Source: Archangium sp.
GTDB lineage: Bacteria; Myxococcota; Myxococcia; Myxococcales; Myxococcaceae
Direction: 5' to 3'
Length of the DNA stretch: 64,000 bases
NCBI GenBank assembly: GCA_030681645.1
Contig: JAUXRX010000036.1
Location: 62,001-126,000, forward strand
Every line of letters starts with the position of its first letter. Positions within the stretch are counted from its first letter, which is position 1. Below the pieces are notes generated by a model. That model saw only the letters and a list, made by a program, of their open reading frames with translations. It had not been told where the DNA came from and made no database searches. The position numbers and the translations under genes were made by a program. Shown in pieces: positions 15,823 through 23,931 of the stretch.

Positions 15823-17829
15823 ATGAACTGGTTCAAGCGATCGATGCTCTTGGGCGCCGTTGCGGCCGCTCTTTCTTTCAGTGCCTGTACGCCTCCCAGC
15901 ACGGGCGCCGCTGCGCGCTCCTCTGGTTCGCTGGCGCTCTCCAACGATGACTCGACGGTGTTCGCCGTCGACACCGACAACGGCGTGCTCGTGCGCATCG
16001 ACCCGAACAACCCGGGCGCCCAGCAGACGATCGCCGTGGGTCGCAACCCGGTGCGCGTGGTGGTCGGCCCCGACGACACGGCCTTCGTGGCCAACAGGGG
16101 CGATCGTTCGATCTCCGTCATCCGCAAGGGTGACACCGCCGAGTCGGCCCGCATTCCCGTCAGCGTCGAGCCGAGCGGCATGGCGCTCTCGGGTGACGGC
16201 AAGACGCTGCTGGTCGTCTGCGCGACCGCGCTCGATCGCACCGACGAGGGCACGCTGACCGCCATCGACACGGGCACGCTGGAGAAGAAGTGGGAGATCC
16301 TCGTCGGTGAGGAGCCCCGCGCCGTGGCGATCATCGCCGGCAACCGCGCCATGGTCTCGCTCTTCAAGAAGGGCGAGCTGGTCGAGGTGGACCTGGCGAA
16401 GGGCGTGAGGGTGTCGTCGTCTTCGACCGGCATCCGCGATCAGGCCAACCTCACCCGCACCAGCGGCGCTTCGCGCGGCAGCTTCGGCGGCGCGACCTCG
16501 ACCTTCAGCCCGCGCGCGATGAGCGACCTCGTGGTCACGCCGCAGGGTGACCGCGTGTTCGCGCCCGTCGTCTGGGCTCGCGAAGACGCCATCTCGCGGC
16601 GGCCCTCGACCTCGGGCGGGTACTACTCGGCCGGTGGCCCCTGCAACATCGGCGCGGTCGCCACGGCCGGCATCGTCACCATCGACACGGCCAACACCCC
16701 CACGCCGCAGGTCGACGACCTGACCTCGTGCTTCAGCACCGGCACCAACTCGGCCGACAAGGACTACCCCTCGAGCACGCTGGCCTCGAACGCGCCTGAC
16801 TTCAAGGCGATCCAGGGACCGACGGTGGGCGTGCTCGACCCGACCGGCACCTGGCTGATGGTGCTCAGCCGCGAGTCGCGCAACCTCGCCTTCATGCCCG
16901 CGTGGAAGCGCACGGGCACCAACATCGAGTTCGACAAGACGGGCACGTCGATCCGCACGGTCGTCGACATCCAGGGTCACGGCGCTGACGGCCTGGCCAT
17001 CACCGCCGATGGCAAGCGCGTGTACGTGTACAGCCAGTTCGATCACCAGCTCGAGGTGTTCGACGGCGAGGGCACGGGCGCCAGCGCGATCATCACCACC
17101 AGGCCCACCCTCAAGAACATCGCCCCCGAGCAGCTCAGCCCCGAGCTGGCCGATGGGCGCCGCATGTTCTTCGACGCGAAGGACCTTCGCATGAGCTCGT
17201 CGTCGACCGTGGTGGCCTGCAGCACCTGCCACCTCGAAGGCCGCGAAGACGGGCACGTCTGGCAGTTCCCCGACGGGGCGCGCCAGACCCCCGCGCTCGC
17301 GGGCCGCAAGCTGCTCTCGACCGCGCCGTACCACTGGAGCGGTGAGTTCGCCTCGCTCAAGGCGTTCAACGTGCACACCATCACCGAGCGCATGGGTGGC
17401 TCAGGGCTCGACGACACCACCGCGGGGCGCCTGGACAAGTTCATCGACTCGATGCCCCTGGCCGAGAACCCGCTGCGCGCCACCATGGCGGGTGGCGCGG
17501 CTGAGCTCCGCGGCAAGGCGGCGTTCGAGAAGGCGGCGTGCGGCGGCTGCCACACGGGTGAGCTGCTCACCAACAACGGCAGCGCCAACGTCGGCACGCT
17601 GCGCAACGGCGTCGGCGTCGCGAACCCGGACAACGGCAACGTCGTCACCGTGGGCTTCAACGTGCCCTCGCTGCTGGGCATCGGCCGCACCGCGCCGTAC
17701 CTGCACGACGGCTCGCAGCTGACCCTCGAGGAGCGCATCTTCTCGAACGTGGGCGACCGGCACGGCACCACCTCGATCCTCTCGGTGGACGAGCGCGCCG
17801 ACCTGATCACCTACCTGAAGTCGCTCTGA
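15823..17829 (+). CDS. Lipoprotein: beta-propeller plus two-haem cytochrome
   Basis: The 668-residue product starts MNWFKRSMLLGAVAAALSFS with lipobox FSAC before PPS. Residues about 40-450 show repeated propeller-like blades (FAVDTDNGVLVRIDPNNPGA, VGRNPVRVVVGPDDTAFVAN, GLAITADGKRVYVYSQFDHQ), as in YVTN proteins. The C-terminal 200 residues contain two haem c sites, CSTCH (Cys466) and CGGCH (Cys573), and the MauG/CcpA-peroxidase-like phrase NVPSLLGIGRTAPYLHDG. It probably acts in electron transfer at the cell envelope. The ATG at 15823 is fixed by the signal. It stands alone, divergent from the kinase pair. Confidence 0.8.
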   Translation: MNWFKRSMLLGAVAAALSFSACTPPSTGAAARSSGSLALSNDDSTVFAVDTDNGVLVRIDPNNPGAQQTIAVGRNPVRVVVGPDDTAFVANRGDRSISVIRKGDTAESARIPVSVEPSGMALSGDGKTLLVVCATALDRTDEGTLTAIDTGTLEKKWEILVGEEPRAVAIIAGNRAMVSLFKKGELVEVDLAKGVRVSSSSTGIRDQANLTRTSGASRGSFGGATSTFSPRAMSDLVVTPQGDRVFAPVVWAREDAISRRPSTSGGYYSAGGPCNIGAVATAGIVTIDTANTPTPQVDDLTSCFSTGTNSADKDYPSSTLASNAPDFKAIQGPTVGVLDPTGTWLMVLSRESRNLAFMPAWKRTGTNIEFDKTGTSIRTVVDIQGHGADGLAITADGKRVYVYSQFDHQLEVFDGEGTGASAIITTRPTLKNIAPEQLSPELADGRRMFFDAKDLRMSSSSTVVACSTCHLEGREDGHVWQFPDGARQTPALAGRKLLSTAPYHWSGEFASLKAFNVHTITERMGGSGLDDTTAGRLDKFIDSMPLAENPLRATMAGGAAELRGKAAFEKAACGGCHTGELLTNNGSANVGTLRNGVGVANPDNGNVVTVGFNVPSLLGIGRTAPYLHDGSQLTLEERIFSNVGDRHGTTSILSVDERADLITYLKSL

Positions 17830-17853
17830 GTCGAAGAACCTGTCCAAACCGCT

Positions 17854-17869
17854 GGGGCCTCACGGCCCC
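17854..17869 (+). terminator. Short GC hairpin after the propeller-cytochrome gene
   Basis: GGGGCC (17854-17859) and GGCCCC (17864-17869) form a 6-bp stem with loop TCAC, 25 bp after the stop. No T-run follows, so termination is uncertain. Confidence 0.3.
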
Positions 17870-17890
17870 GGCGTGACAGACTCCGCGGTG

Positions 17891-18739
17891 ATGAATCACG
17901 TGATGATCGGAGCGCTGGTGGCGGGCGTGCTCTTTTCCGGGGCGGCCCGCGCTCAGTCTCCAGAAGACGAGTGGGGCAGCATCAAGCCCGTTGCTCCGGC
18001 CGAACCCGGGCCGCCGCCGCCTCCGGTGAACATCGAGCCGCTCCCGCCGGCGCCGGTCTTCGTTCCACCCCCTGCCAACGCGCCGCTGCGCCCCCGCCCC
18101 GAGGTGGTGGCGCGGGTGCGCCCGCCCGAAGAGCGCAACCAGGTCTCGATGCTCGCCGCGCCCTCGCTGGGGGCGGGCAAGCGCGGCCAGATGGTGTTGC
18201 TGGGCTTTCCGCTGATGGGGCTGCGCGCGCTGTTCGGCGTGAGCGACCGCTTCGACATCGGCCTGGGCTTCGACACCTACTACTTCATGATGAACGAGCC
18301 CCGCGCGGTGGTGCGCATGGGGCTGGCGAAGAGCGAGAACTGGTCGCTCGCGGCCAGCCTCGAGGGTGGCTACGCCTTCTTCACCCAGCGGGCGTCGCGC
18401 GAGTCGCGTGGGGCGCGGTGGCTCACGGGCCGGCGGAACATCAACATCTCGCCCGCGCTGGTGGGGGCCTACCAGGGCTCGAAGGCCAGGGACGCGCGGG
18501 TCTTCTTCGAGCTGCGCTACACGCTGGCGCTGGACACCGAGCCGTACTCCGACGCACCGCTGGGCGGCGTGCCGCCGGCGATCGTTCCCGGGCACAACGT
18601 GAGCCTCAAGGGCGGGGCCGAGCTGCCGCTGTCGTCGAAGACGTCCTTCGTGTTCTCGTTCGGCTTCGACATCCACGGGCGGGTCGAAGACTCCGTGGTG
18701 ATGCCGGGCGCTTCACTGGGCCTCGTCACGTCCCTTTGA
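17891..18739 (+). CDS. Exported outer-membrane-type protein, unknown function
   Basis: The 282-residue product has a signal peptide (MNHVMIGALVAGVLFSGAA, cleavage after ARA), a Pro-rich linker (residues about 40-75) and a body of amphipathic strands with glycines and aromatics (FDIGLGFDTYYFMMNEP, FVFSFGFDIHGRVED), typical of a beta-barrel. The start at 17891 fits the signal; a GTG six codons upstream is possible. No family recognised. It ends 39 bp before gpsA. Confidence 0.6.
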   Translation: MNHVMIGALVAGVLFSGAARAQSPEDEWGSIKPVAPAEPGPPPPPVNIEPLPPAPVFVPPPANAPLRPRPEVVARVRPPEERNQVSMLAAPSLGAGKRGQMVLLGFPLMGLRALFGVSDRFDIGLGFDTYYFMMNEPRAVVRMGLAKSENWSLAASLEGGYAFFTQRASRESRGARWLTGRRNINISPALVGAYQGSKARDARVFFELRYTLALDTEPYSDAPLGGVPPAIVPGHNVSLKGGAELPLSSKTSFVFSFGFDIHGRVEDSVVMPGASLGLVTSL

Positions 18740-18778
18740 ACGGAGGTAGAACCCGGGCCTCATGCTCAGGGTCACTCC

Positions 18779-19783
18779 ATGACGAAAGCCACGGTCTTCG
18801 GCGCGGGCAGCTTCGGCACCGCGATCGCGCAGGTGCTCACCGCGAACTTCGACGAGGTCGTGCTCTGGGGCCGCGACGCGGCGCTGATCGACCAGGTCAA
18901 CGGCAAGCACGAGAACGTCAACTACCTGCCGGGCCTGGCGCTGCACCCGAAGATCCGCGGCTCGACCGATCTCGAGGCGTCGGCGCACGGCGCCCAGCTG
19001 GTGGTGGTGGCCACGCCCTCGCAGGCCACGCGCGACCTGCTGGGGCGCACGCAGAAGCTCTTCCCCCTGCACGTGCCGGTGGTGTCGGTGGCCAAGGGCA
19101 TCGAGAACGGCACGCTCTGCACGATGACCGAGGTGCTCGAGCAGTGCCTGCCCGAGGAATACCACCCGCACATCGCGGTGCTGTCGGGCCCCTCGTTCGC
19201 CAAGGAGATGGTCAAGCGCCTGCCCACCGTCGTCACCATCGCCAGCCGCTTCGAGACCACCGCGCGGGCGGCGCAGGCGATGTTCAAGAGCGACGTGTTC
19301 CGCACGTACACCTCGACCGACGTGGTGGGGGTGCAGGTCGGCGGCGCGCTCAAGAACGTGATCGCGATCGCGGCCGGCATGTCTGACGGGCTGGGGCTCG
19401 GTCACAACTCGCGCGCGGCGATCATCACCCGCGGGCTGGCGGAGATCACCCGCATCGCCGTGCGCATGGGCGGCAACCCGCTCACGCTGTCGGGCCTGGC
19501 GGGCCTGGGAGACCTGGTGCTGACCTGCACCGGCGAGCTCTCGCGCAACCGCACCGTGGGCTTCGAGCTGGGCCGGGGGCGCTCGCTCGACGACATCCTC
19601 CTCGAGATGAAGCAGGTCGCCGAGGGCGTGAAGACGGCGAAGAGCGCGCGCGATCTGGCGCTCAAGGTGGGCGTGGAGCTGCCCATCTGCGAGCAGGTCT
19701 ACAAGATCGCGTGGGAGGGCAGCTCGCCGAAGGCCGCGGTGGCCGAGCTGATGGGCCGGACGGCCAAGAGCGAGTTGGTGTAA
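18779..19783 (+). CDS. gpsA: NAD(P)+-dependent glycerol-3-phosphate dehydrogenase
   Basis: The 334-residue cytoplasmic enzyme reduces dihydroxyacetone phosphate to sn-glycerol 3-phosphate for phospholipid synthesis. It begins MTKATVFGAGSFGTAIAQVL, with the GxGxxG NAD(P)-binding fold. It has VVVATPSQATRDLL, VSVAKGIENGTLCTM, LSGPSFAKEM and the catalytic-Lys helix GGALKNVIAIAAGMSDGLGL followed by N-S-R-A, then LSGLAGLGDLVLTCTGELSR. Length and motifs are complete. It is followed 13 bp later by a lipoprotein gene that may be co-transcribed without a pathway link. Confidence 0.96.
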   Translation: MTKATVFGAGSFGTAIAQVLTANFDEVVLWGRDAALIDQVNGKHENVNYLPGLALHPKIRGSTDLEASAHGAQLVVVATPSQATRDLLGRTQKLFPLHVPVVSVAKGIENGTLCTMTEVLEQCLPEEYHPHIAVLSGPSFAKEMVKRLPTVVTIASRFETTARAAQAMFKSDVFRTYTSTDVVGVQVGGALKNVIAIAAGMSDGLGLGHNSRAAIITRGLAEITRIAVRMGGNPLTLSGLAGLGDLVLTCTGELSRNRTVGFELGRGRSLDDILLEMKQVAEGVKTAKSARDLALKVGVELPICEQVYKIAWEGSSPKAAVAELMGRTAKSELV

Positions 19784-19796
19784 CCCCCGGAGCGTC

Positions 19797-21485
19797 ATGA
19801 CCATTCAAAGAATCGCCGTCGCCGCCTTCCTGCTCACGCTGGCCGGCTGCGACTGCGGCACCCAGACGCGCAAGCTGTTCCCGAAGATCGAGGTCCTCGA
19901 CGACCTGGGGAACGCGCGCACCATGGTCGAGTTCGGCCAGGTGCAGCTCAACTTCACCGCCACCAGGCGGGTGCGCATTCGAAACGCGGGCAGCGCGGCG
20001 CTCACGCTCTCGAAGGCCGAGTTCAGCAAGGCGCTCTTCGCGCTGGGCGAGCCGCTGCCGGTCGTGCTGGCGGTGAACGAAGAATACGAGCTGCCCCTCA
20101 CCTTCACGCCGAACGTGGCCGACCAGCGCGAGACGGGCACCGTCACGGTGAGCACCGACGACCCGCAGAGCCCCACGGTGCAGCTGAGCCTCGCGGGCAC
20201 GGGGGTGACGGCCACCGCGGTGGTGCAGCCCACCCTGCTCGACTTCGGGGAGGTCTACGTGGGCGAGAAGAAGGAGCTGAGCTTCTCGTTGACCAACTCG
20301 GGCTCGAACGAGCTGCCGGTGACCTCGGCGATGTTCGACGGCACCGTCGACCCCAGTGTCACCAGCAACCTGACGGCGCTGGTGAAGACGCTGGCCGGTG
20401 GCGAGACGGTCATCGTCACGGTGAAGTTCGAGCCCACCGCGCAGGTGGCGTTGACGGGCGCGCTCGAGCTGGTGCTGCCCGCGGGCGTGGGGAACAAGAC
20501 GATTCCCATTCGTGGCTCGGGCATCCAGGCGCAGCCGAAGCTGTGCTTCAAGTTCGACGACACCACGATGGAACAGTGCACCGACGGCACCACGGGGCTG
20601 AGCCTCGACGTGCGCTTCGGCACGTTGTGCGACGAGCGGGTGTACCCCGCTGACGGCGGGCTCGTGTGTGAGCTCGACGGCGGGGCGGTGCCGTACGAGC
20701 GGTCAGGCACGATGTTCGTGCGCAACGACGGCAACACGCCGGTCAGCTACACGATGAGCATCAGCGCGGGGCAGCCGTCGCGGTGTGATGGCGGGGCGAG
20801 CATCGACTTCCGCTACGCCAACGCGCCGCTCGCCGCGGACGGTGGGGTGCAGGCCTCGTGGAACCTTCCCACCTTCAAGCTGCCGAACGCGGTGACCGAC
20901 CCGCGCGACTGGAAGACGGTGCCGGTCGCGGTCACCTACCGCGCGCGCTCGGCGTGCAAGGGGGGCGACGACACGGATCTGTCCACCATCATCTGGACGC
21001 GCCAGGGCGAGCCGCTGGGCACGACGCGCCGGCCGAACACGATGCTGGCGACGCTGACGGGCAGCTCGGTGCTCGCGGACCCGGTGGCGTTCCCGGTCAC
21101 GTTCACCGGGAACAGCCCCATGCCGCAGGACGTGTCGCTGGTGACGAATACGGGTGATGGGCCGCTGCGGTTGCTGAGCGCTGAGCTGTGGCAGTCGGCT
21201 GACGGGGGGCTCACGCCCGGGGTGAGGTGCGCTGACGTCGACGCGGGGCCCTGCACCTGGTTCGCGTGGGTCGAGGGGCCGACGCTGCCGGTGTTGCTCG
21301 AGGGGACGAACCTTCCGGGGGGGAGGATCAGCAAGAAGGTCGGGCGGATTTCGTACGGGACGTTCAACCCGGATGGAGGGCAGTACTCGCCGCCCAGCCA
21401 GGAGCAGAGGGTGTTTGCGGTGGTGGGGACGACGGATCCGTACCTTCCCGTGGTGACGGTGCCGATTATCGGGCGGCTGCAGTAG
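19797..21485 (+). CDS. Lipoprotein with ASPM/HYDIN-type Ig-like repeats
   Basis: The 562-residue product starts MTIQRIAVAAFLLTLAGCDC, lipobox LAGC (Cys18). Two Ig-like modules of the ASPM-SPD2-Hydin (choice-of-anchor D) type follow: VEFGQVQLNFTATRRVRIRN...LTLSKAEF...ETGTVTVSTDDPQSPTVQLS and a second starting LLDFGEVYVGEKKELSFSL. The C-terminal half is Cys-containing and repeats 'ADGG'-type turns (YPADGGLVCELDGGAVPYE) without a recognised domain. Such proteins are surface or periplasmic and probably structural. The composition is typical of myxobacterial secreted proteins. Confidence 0.75.
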   Translation: MTIQRIAVAAFLLTLAGCDCGTQTRKLFPKIEVLDDLGNARTMVEFGQVQLNFTATRRVRIRNAGSAALTLSKAEFSKALFALGEPLPVVLAVNEEYELPLTFTPNVADQRETGTVTVSTDDPQSPTVQLSLAGTGVTATAVVQPTLLDFGEVYVGEKKELSFSLTNSGSNELPVTSAMFDGTVDPSVTSNLTALVKTLAGGETVIVTVKFEPTAQVALTGALELVLPAGVGNKTIPIRGSGIQAQPKLCFKFDDTTMEQCTDGTTGLSLDVRFGTLCDERVYPADGGLVCELDGGAVPYERSGTMFVRNDGNTPVSYTMSISAGQPSRCDGGASIDFRYANAPLAADGGVQASWNLPTFKLPNAVTDPRDWKTVPVAVTYRARSACKGGDDTDLSTIIWTRQGEPLGTTRRPNTMLATLTGSSVLADPVAFPVTFTGNSPMPQDVSLVTNTGDGPLRLLSAELWQSADGGLTPGVRCADVDAGPCTWFAWVEGPTLPVLLEGTNLPGGRISKKVGRISYGTFNPDGGQYSPPSQEQRVFAVVGTTDPYLPVVTVPIIGRLQ

Positions 21486-21960
21486 CGGCTCCGGTTTCGC
21501 TGAACCCGAAACCCCGAAACCCCGAAACCCCGAAACCGGAACCCCGAAACCGGAACCCGGAACCCGGGAACAACGGGAACCGGGAACAACGGAAACAACG
21601 GAAACAATGGGAACAATGGGAACAACCGGCTTCGGGGTCGGTTTCGGTTTCGGTTTCGGGGTCGGCGACGGGATCGGGATCGGGATCGGTTTCGCGATCG
21701 GGCACGGTCACGGTCTCGGGTGTGGTTGACCGGGGTTCGGGGAAGTCATCGGTTCTCTGCCGTGCCCGGTTTTGCGAAACCGATGCCGTACCCGATCGCG
21801 AAACCGATCCCGATCCCGATCCCGTCGCCGACCCCGCTTCCGCCACCGACTCCGACTCCGACCCCGTACTCCGCCACCGACTCCGACCCCGTACTCCGCC
21901 CCAGTACTCCGCCCCAGTACCCCGCCCCAGTACCCCGCCCCCCGGCCCGGGGCGGTCCGC
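21486..21960. repeat. Low-complexity intergenic region with a 46-bp perfect inverted repeat
   Basis: This 475-bp gap between convergent genes has no credible gene. It opens with repeats of CCGAAAC (about 21500-21550), then GGGAACAA/GGAAACAA units, then GGTTTCGG units. The left arm of a perfect 46-bp inverted repeat (21657-21702, core GGATCGGGATCGGGATCGG) pairs with 21791-21836 across an 88-nt spacer. Tandem ACTCCGACCCCGTACTCCGC and CCCAGTACCCCGC units follow to 21950. It could extrude as a cruciform or fold as a large RNA hairpin acting as a bidirectional terminator. Confidence 0.8.
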
Positions 21961-22344
21961 TCAGTTCTCGGTAAGCCCCTTCATCCTCCACGTCGTCACG
22001 CGCGAAGTATCCGTCCTCGACTCGACGATGTTCGCCTCCGCCATCTCCTCCAGCAGCTTGAGCATCTTCCCTCCCGGCACATCCAACAGCGTGGCGAGCC
22101 TCACCGCGGTCAGCCCGTACACTTCTCTTCGCAGCTGGCGGATCACCTCGCGCTTCATCTCGGCCTTGGCGATGCCGTCGACGTCTTCGCTGCGCCAGGC
22201 CGCGATCACGCCGAACGCGATCAGCGCTACGACGCTCACCGCGATGATGGGGTAGATGATGTGGCTGTTGTTCTCGAGCAGCTCGAAGTACTTCACCTCT
22301 GCAGAGCCGACCGGCTTGGTGTACCGGGGCTGGTCGCTGGGCAT
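21961..22344 (-). CDS. Membrane-anchored winged-helix-like protein
   Basis: The 127-residue product begins MPSDQPRYTKPVGSAEVKYF, has one transmembrane helix (IIYPIIAVSVVALIAFGVIA, about residues 27-46) and a C-terminal helix-turn-helix-like domain (LTAVRLATLLDVPGGKMLKL, then EEMAEANIVES). It could be a one-helix membrane regulator or a structural protein. A GTG at 22431 would add a hydrophobic leader (MTFSYLLGWVHFSAVF) ending five bases from the divergent gene; no good ribosome-binding site decides between the two. Family not recognised. Confidence 0.55.
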   Translation of the reverse strand: MPSDQPRYTKPVGSAEVKYFELLENNSHIIYPIIAVSVVALIAFGVIAAWRSEDVDGIAKAEMKREVIRQLRREVYGLTAVRLATLLDVPGGKMLKLLEEMAEANIVESRTDTSRVTTWRMKGLTEN

Positions 22345-22436
22345 CTCGGGCAACAGCAGGACGGCGCGAATGAAGAGTGAAGTGAACACGGCTGAAAAGT
22401 GTACCCAACCCAGCAGGTAGGAGAAGGTCACAGTCC

Positions 22437-23768
22437 GTGGATCTCGTCATCGGCAACGCCACCGTCATCACCATGAACGCAGCGCGCGAGGTGATTCGCG
22501 ACGCAGAGGTGGTGATCCAGGGTGATCGCATCGTCCGGGTCGGCCCCCGCAAACGGGGAGGGAAGACCGGCCTGCGCCGCACCATCGACGCCAGGGGGCA
22601 GCTCGTCCTGCCAGGGCTCATCCACAGCCATCTCCACGCCTGCCAGACCCTCTGCCGCAACCACGCCGACGGCATGGAGCTGCTCGACTGGCTCCGCGAT
22701 CGCATCTGGCCCTTCGAGGCGCTGCACGACGCGCAGTCGCTCCGCGCCTCTGCCGATCTCACCTTCCTCGAGTGCATCCGCTCGGGCGCCACCTCGGTGC
22801 TCGACATGGGCACCGTGCGTCACTACGACTCGGTCTTCGAGTCGGCGCGCGACAGCGGCATTCGCCTCGTGGGCGGCAAGTGCATGATGGACGCGGGGCA
22901 GGGCGTGCCCGCCGGGCTGCGCGAGACCACCGAAGGCTCGCTGGCCGAGTCGATTCGCCTGATCGAGAAGTGGCACGGCAGCGAGGGTGATCGGCTGCGC
23001 TACGCGCTCGCCCCCCGCTTCGTGCTGTCGTGCACCGAGGCCCTGCTGCGCAAGGTGCAGGCGATCGCCATCGAGCGCGGCGTGCGCATTCACACCCACG
23101 CTTCCGAGAACGCCACCGAGTGCGACGTCGTCCGCGAGAAGACCGGCATGGACAACGTGAGCTACTTCCACCACCTCGGGCTGCTGGGCACCCACACCAC
23201 GCTCGCCCACTGCGTCTGGCTCACCGCCGAGGAACAGCGGCTGCTGCGCGAGTCGGGCACGCGCGTCGCCCACTGCCCCAGCGCGAACTTCAAGCTCGCT
23301 TCCGGCACCGCGAAGATCCCCGAGCTGCTCAAGCAGGGCATCGTGGTCGGCCTCGGCGCCGACGGCGCACCCTGCAACAACAACCTCGACATCTTCATGG
23401 AGCTGCGGCTCGCGGCGCTCATTCACCTCCCTCGCGGCGGCCCGACCTCGCTCTCGGCGATGACCGTGCTCGAGATGGCCACCCTCAACGGCGCGAAGGC
23501 GCTCGGCCTCGAAGGCGAGATCGGCTGCCTGACCGAAGGCGCCCGCGCCGACGTGATCACCGTCGACCTGTCCAACGCGCACACCACCCCCAGCTCGGGC
23601 GACGCGGTGGCCAGCCTCGTCTATTCGGGCCAGAGCCAGGACGTGCGCGACGTGGTGGTCAACGGCCAGATCCTGATGAGGGACCGCCGGCTCATGAACG
23701 TCGATGAGGCCGCCATTCTCTCGGCAGCCCGAACCGCCTCGGCCCGGCTGGTCGCCCAGCTCGACTGA
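22437..23768 (+). CDS. Amidohydrolase-family deaminase (MTA/SAH deaminase-like)
   Basis: The 443-residue metal-dependent hydrolase resembles 5-methylthioadenosine/S-adenosylhomocysteine deaminases and chlorohydrolases (cytosine-deaminase-like branch). It has the metal-binding HSHLH motif in LPGLIHSHLHACQTL, HTHASE in the middle, a second His in LAHCVWLTAEE, and GLGADGAPCNNNLDIFMELR with the catalytic Asp. The C-terminal composite domain has GARADVITVDLSNAHTTP. It likely works in adenosine/SAM salvage or a related deamination; the exact substrate is uncertain. The start is a GTG at 22437. Confidence 0.85.
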   Translation: MDLVIGNATVITMNAAREVIRDAEVVIQGDRIVRVGPRKRGGKTGLRRTIDARGQLVLPGLIHSHLHACQTLCRNHADGMELLDWLRDRIWPFEALHDAQSLRASADLTFLECIRSGATSVLDMGTVRHYDSVFESARDSGIRLVGGKCMMDAGQGVPAGLRETTEGSLAESIRLIEKWHGSEGDRLRYALAPRFVLSCTEALLRKVQAIAIERGVRIHTHASENATECDVVREKTGMDNVSYFHHLGLLGTHTTLAHCVWLTAEEQRLLRESGTRVAHCPSANFKLASGTAKIPELLKQGIVVGLGADGAPCNNNLDIFMELRLAALIHLPRGGPTSLSAMTVLEMATLNGAKALGLEGEIGCLTEGARADVITVDLSNAHTTPSSGDAVASLVYSGQSQDVRDVVVNGQILMRDRRLMNVDEAAILSAARTASARLVAQLD

Positions 23769-23852
23769 CAGCTTGCTGGCACCCCCGGCCGGCTGTCGCG
23801 AACCCCCGCAATGACTGGGATAATTCCCCTGTAAGCTCGCCACCTTGTCAAA

Positions 23853-23868
23853 TGGCGCTGGCTTTGCT
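23853..23868 (+). promoter_or_regulatory. Candidate sigma-54 promoter
   Basis: TGGCGCTGGCTTTGCT matches the sigma-54 consensus TGGCAC-N5-TTGC(A/T): the -24 GG and -12 GC are spaced by exactly 10 bases and only A5 is changed to G. Predicted transcription would start near 23879, giving a leader of about 53 nt before the GTG at 23932. Activation would need an enhancer-binding protein; none is encoded in the window. Confidence 0.55.
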
Positions 23869-23931
23869 TAAGCCGGTAGGAAGTTCAGGGGTGTTGAGGG
23901 CCCCTGACAGTCTCTTGCCGGGAGAGCTTTG

